A DNA stretch of 6,672 nt from Planctomycetia bacterium. GTDB taxonomy: Bacteria; Planctomycetota; Phycisphaerae; Phycisphaerales; SM1A02. Both the position numbers and the translations under genes were made by a program. Where the stretch lies: contig SYIB01000072.1 of the NCBI GenBank assembly GCA_005798965.1, positions 1 through 6,672 on the forward strand, given 5' to 3'. The notes beneath the pieces were generated by a model. The model was given only the letters and a program-made list of their open reading frames with translations. It had not been told where the DNA came from and did not search any database. Of the stretch, positions 5,494 to 6,672 are shown piece by piece (the first letter of the stretch is position 1; every line of letters starts with the position of its first letter).

Positions 5494-6669
5494 ATGCCAC
5501 GCTTCCTGCGCGATCTTGGCTGGGGACTCTTCTGCGCAAGCAGCTGGACGTGGTGCATCGGCACCTTCCTCCCCTTCCTCATGCTTCGACTGCACGGCTG
5601 GCCGGGCTTCTGGCTCTTCCTCGTACCGAACGTGCTTGGGTGCACGCTGTTTGGCTGGTGGTTCACGCCGCAGTCGAGTCGCGCGTTCTGTGCGCGCCAC
5701 CAGAAGCTGATGGCCGCCTTCAGTGCTGTCACGGCGGCGTACCAGGTGGCGTTCCTCGCGTGGATGCTGCCGATGGCGGCGGGCTTCGTCAATGAGCCCG
5801 GGTGCGCGACGGGCCCGGGCATGATGACCGCGCTGGCACTCGGCCTGGCAACCATCGCCGTGCTGGGAACATGGTGGCGCAAGGATGCGGCGTGGATCGC
5901 CACCGCGTGCGTGGCCACGCTCGGTTCGATCGCCATGCTCTGGCAGGTTCCCGTCAGCCCCATGGGCGAGTGGCCCAGCGAAGGCACGCTCCCTCGGCGC
6001 GATCTGCTGCTCGCGGCCCCCGTCATCATCGCAGGCTTCCTCGCATGCCCCGCTTTGGACCTGACGTTTCACCGCGCACGGCAGTCCGTGGAGTCCCCGC
6101 GAGCCTTCGCCATCTTCGGCGTGACGTTCGGGCTCACCATCGTGGGCGTGGCGATGCAGTGGGATGGCACGGCAGCCGCTCCCGGCATTGCGATGCTCTG
6201 CGTCTGGTGCGTGCAGCTGCCGTTCACGGCACTGGCACACCTTCGCGAACTCGACGGCATCGTGCGGCGCGGGGAGCTTGATGTTCGAACCGAACGGGGT
6301 GTGGACCTCGCGCTCGCAGGACCGCGCGCGGGCGACAGCCTGCTGCGCGTACTCCTCATCGTGGGCGTGATCACCGCCATCGGGATCGTCCTGCAGACCA
6401 TGGCACCGGAATCTCCCTTTGATAAGTATTTCCCGGGGGAAACAGGCTACCTGCGCTGGCTGGCGATGTACGGCGTGGTCTTTCCCGTGCTGCTTCTGGC
6501 TGCACGCGCAGGCTGGAGCTTCGGCAAGGGTGTGGTTGCCGTGGTGCTCTCCGCCATGGGTGCGGAGCTTGGCTTCCTGCAGGGCAGCGCGTGGTGGCTG
6601 CTCTGGCCGGCGGGCGTGATGCTGATCGCCCTGATGGATGCACCTCGCGGATCGTGGAGCGCGCGGTGA
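5494..6669 (+). CDS. Polytopic membrane protein, possibly transporter-like
   Basis: The 391-residue product has about 11-12 hydrophobic segments, near 10-30, 36-56, 72-98, 107-126, 132-152, 170-188, 204-222, 227-248, 283-301, 319-338, 345-360 and 364-382. The first two segments carry ASSWTWCIGTFLPF (15-28) and WLFLVPNVLGC (40-50). This small-residue/aromatic then Pro-Asn-Gly layout resembles the first helices of sodium/solute symporter-type (LeuT-fold) proteins, but I cannot name a family. A cytoplasm-like basic stretch with DLTFHRARQS lies at 189-198, and a charged loop at 250-282 separates two halves. Function is unknown; solute transport is a weak inference. ATG at 5494 is preferred over the longer frame from 5377, which would overlap most of the FmdB-like gene in another frame and adds an unlikely Ser/Ala-rich extension. 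There is no Shine-Dalgarno site; only 7 nt follow the previous stop, so translation is probably coupled. The stop is within the window. Confidence 0.82.
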   Translation: MPRFLRDLGWGLFCASSWTWCIGTFLPFLMLRLHGWPGFWLFLVPNVLGCTLFGWWFTPQSSRAFCARHQKLMAAFSAVTAAYQVAFLAWMLPMAAGFVNEPGCATGPGMMTALALGLATIAVLGTWWRKDAAWIATACVATLGSIAMLWQVPVSPMGEWPSEGTLPRRDLLLAAPVIIAGFLACPALDLTFHRARQSVESPRAFAIFGVTFGLTIVGVAMQWDGTAAAPGIAMLCVWCVQLPFTALAHLRELDGIVRRGELDVRTERGVDLALAGPRAGDSLLRVLLIVGVITAIGIVLQTMAPESPFDKYFPGETGYLRWLAMYGVVFPVLLLAARAGWSFGKGVVAVVLSAMGAELGFLQGSAWWLLWPAGVMLIALMDAPRGSWSAR

Positions 6670-6672
6670 ACC

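Noticed and set aside
5796..5820. GC-rich inverted repeat with two CCCGGG cores
   Set aside because: It lies within the membrane-protein coding frame, has no T-run, and is expected from Pro/Gly codons.
6444..6450. Minus-strand GTAGCCT matching the promoter heptamer
   Set aside because: It lies inside the membrane-protein gene with no minus-strand gene start downstream, so it is taken as the chance example of the motif.

Overview
The window is GC-rich (roughly two-thirds G+C by eye) and gene-dense, with all longer genes intact. It looks like a chromosomal housekeeping region of a Planctomycetota-like bacterium, possibly the Phycisphaerae. That placement is inference. It rests on the style of the NAD-dependent DNA ligase (motifs such as GTLTPRATM and AGTTVSHATLHN), a cysteine-free FmdB-like protein, the base composition and the sparse Shine-Dalgarno sites. 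There is no rRNA, tRNA, CRISPR array, insertion sequence, integrase or other sign of mobile DNA.

Layout. At 1-123 there is probably the 3' end of a plus-strand gene whose stop overlaps the start of uppP as ATGA. uppP (120-1001) encodes undecaprenyl-diphosphatase, which recycles the lipid carrier for cell-wall synthesis. It is followed by an unrecognised single-pass membrane protein (1017-1535). That gene converges on, and overlaps by 11 bp, the minus-strand ligA (1525-3588, NAD-dependent DNA ligase). Upstream of ligA on the same strand is a DUF4442/hotdog thioesterase-like gene (3690-4301). This diverges across a 48-bp gap from a plus-strand set: a sugar phosphate isomerase/epimerase-type TIM barrel (4350-5186), a small FmdB-like protein without cysteines (5205-5486), and a polytopic membrane protein (5494-6669). 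The functions do not add up to one obvious pathway.

The most striking pattern is regulatory. The heptamer GTANNNT, here GTA(G/C)NNT, occurs only six times by my reading of both strands. Five of these lie 6-9 nt upstream of a start codon (uppP/upstream-gene region, the 1017 gene, ligA, the TIM-barrel gene and the FmdB-like gene). At ligA and the 1017 gene the spacing would put the transcription start on the first base of the start codon. This suggests a -10 element (TANNNT type) driving largely leaderless transcription, with promoters even in gaps of 15-18 bp between genes. I found no clearly novel multi-gene system.
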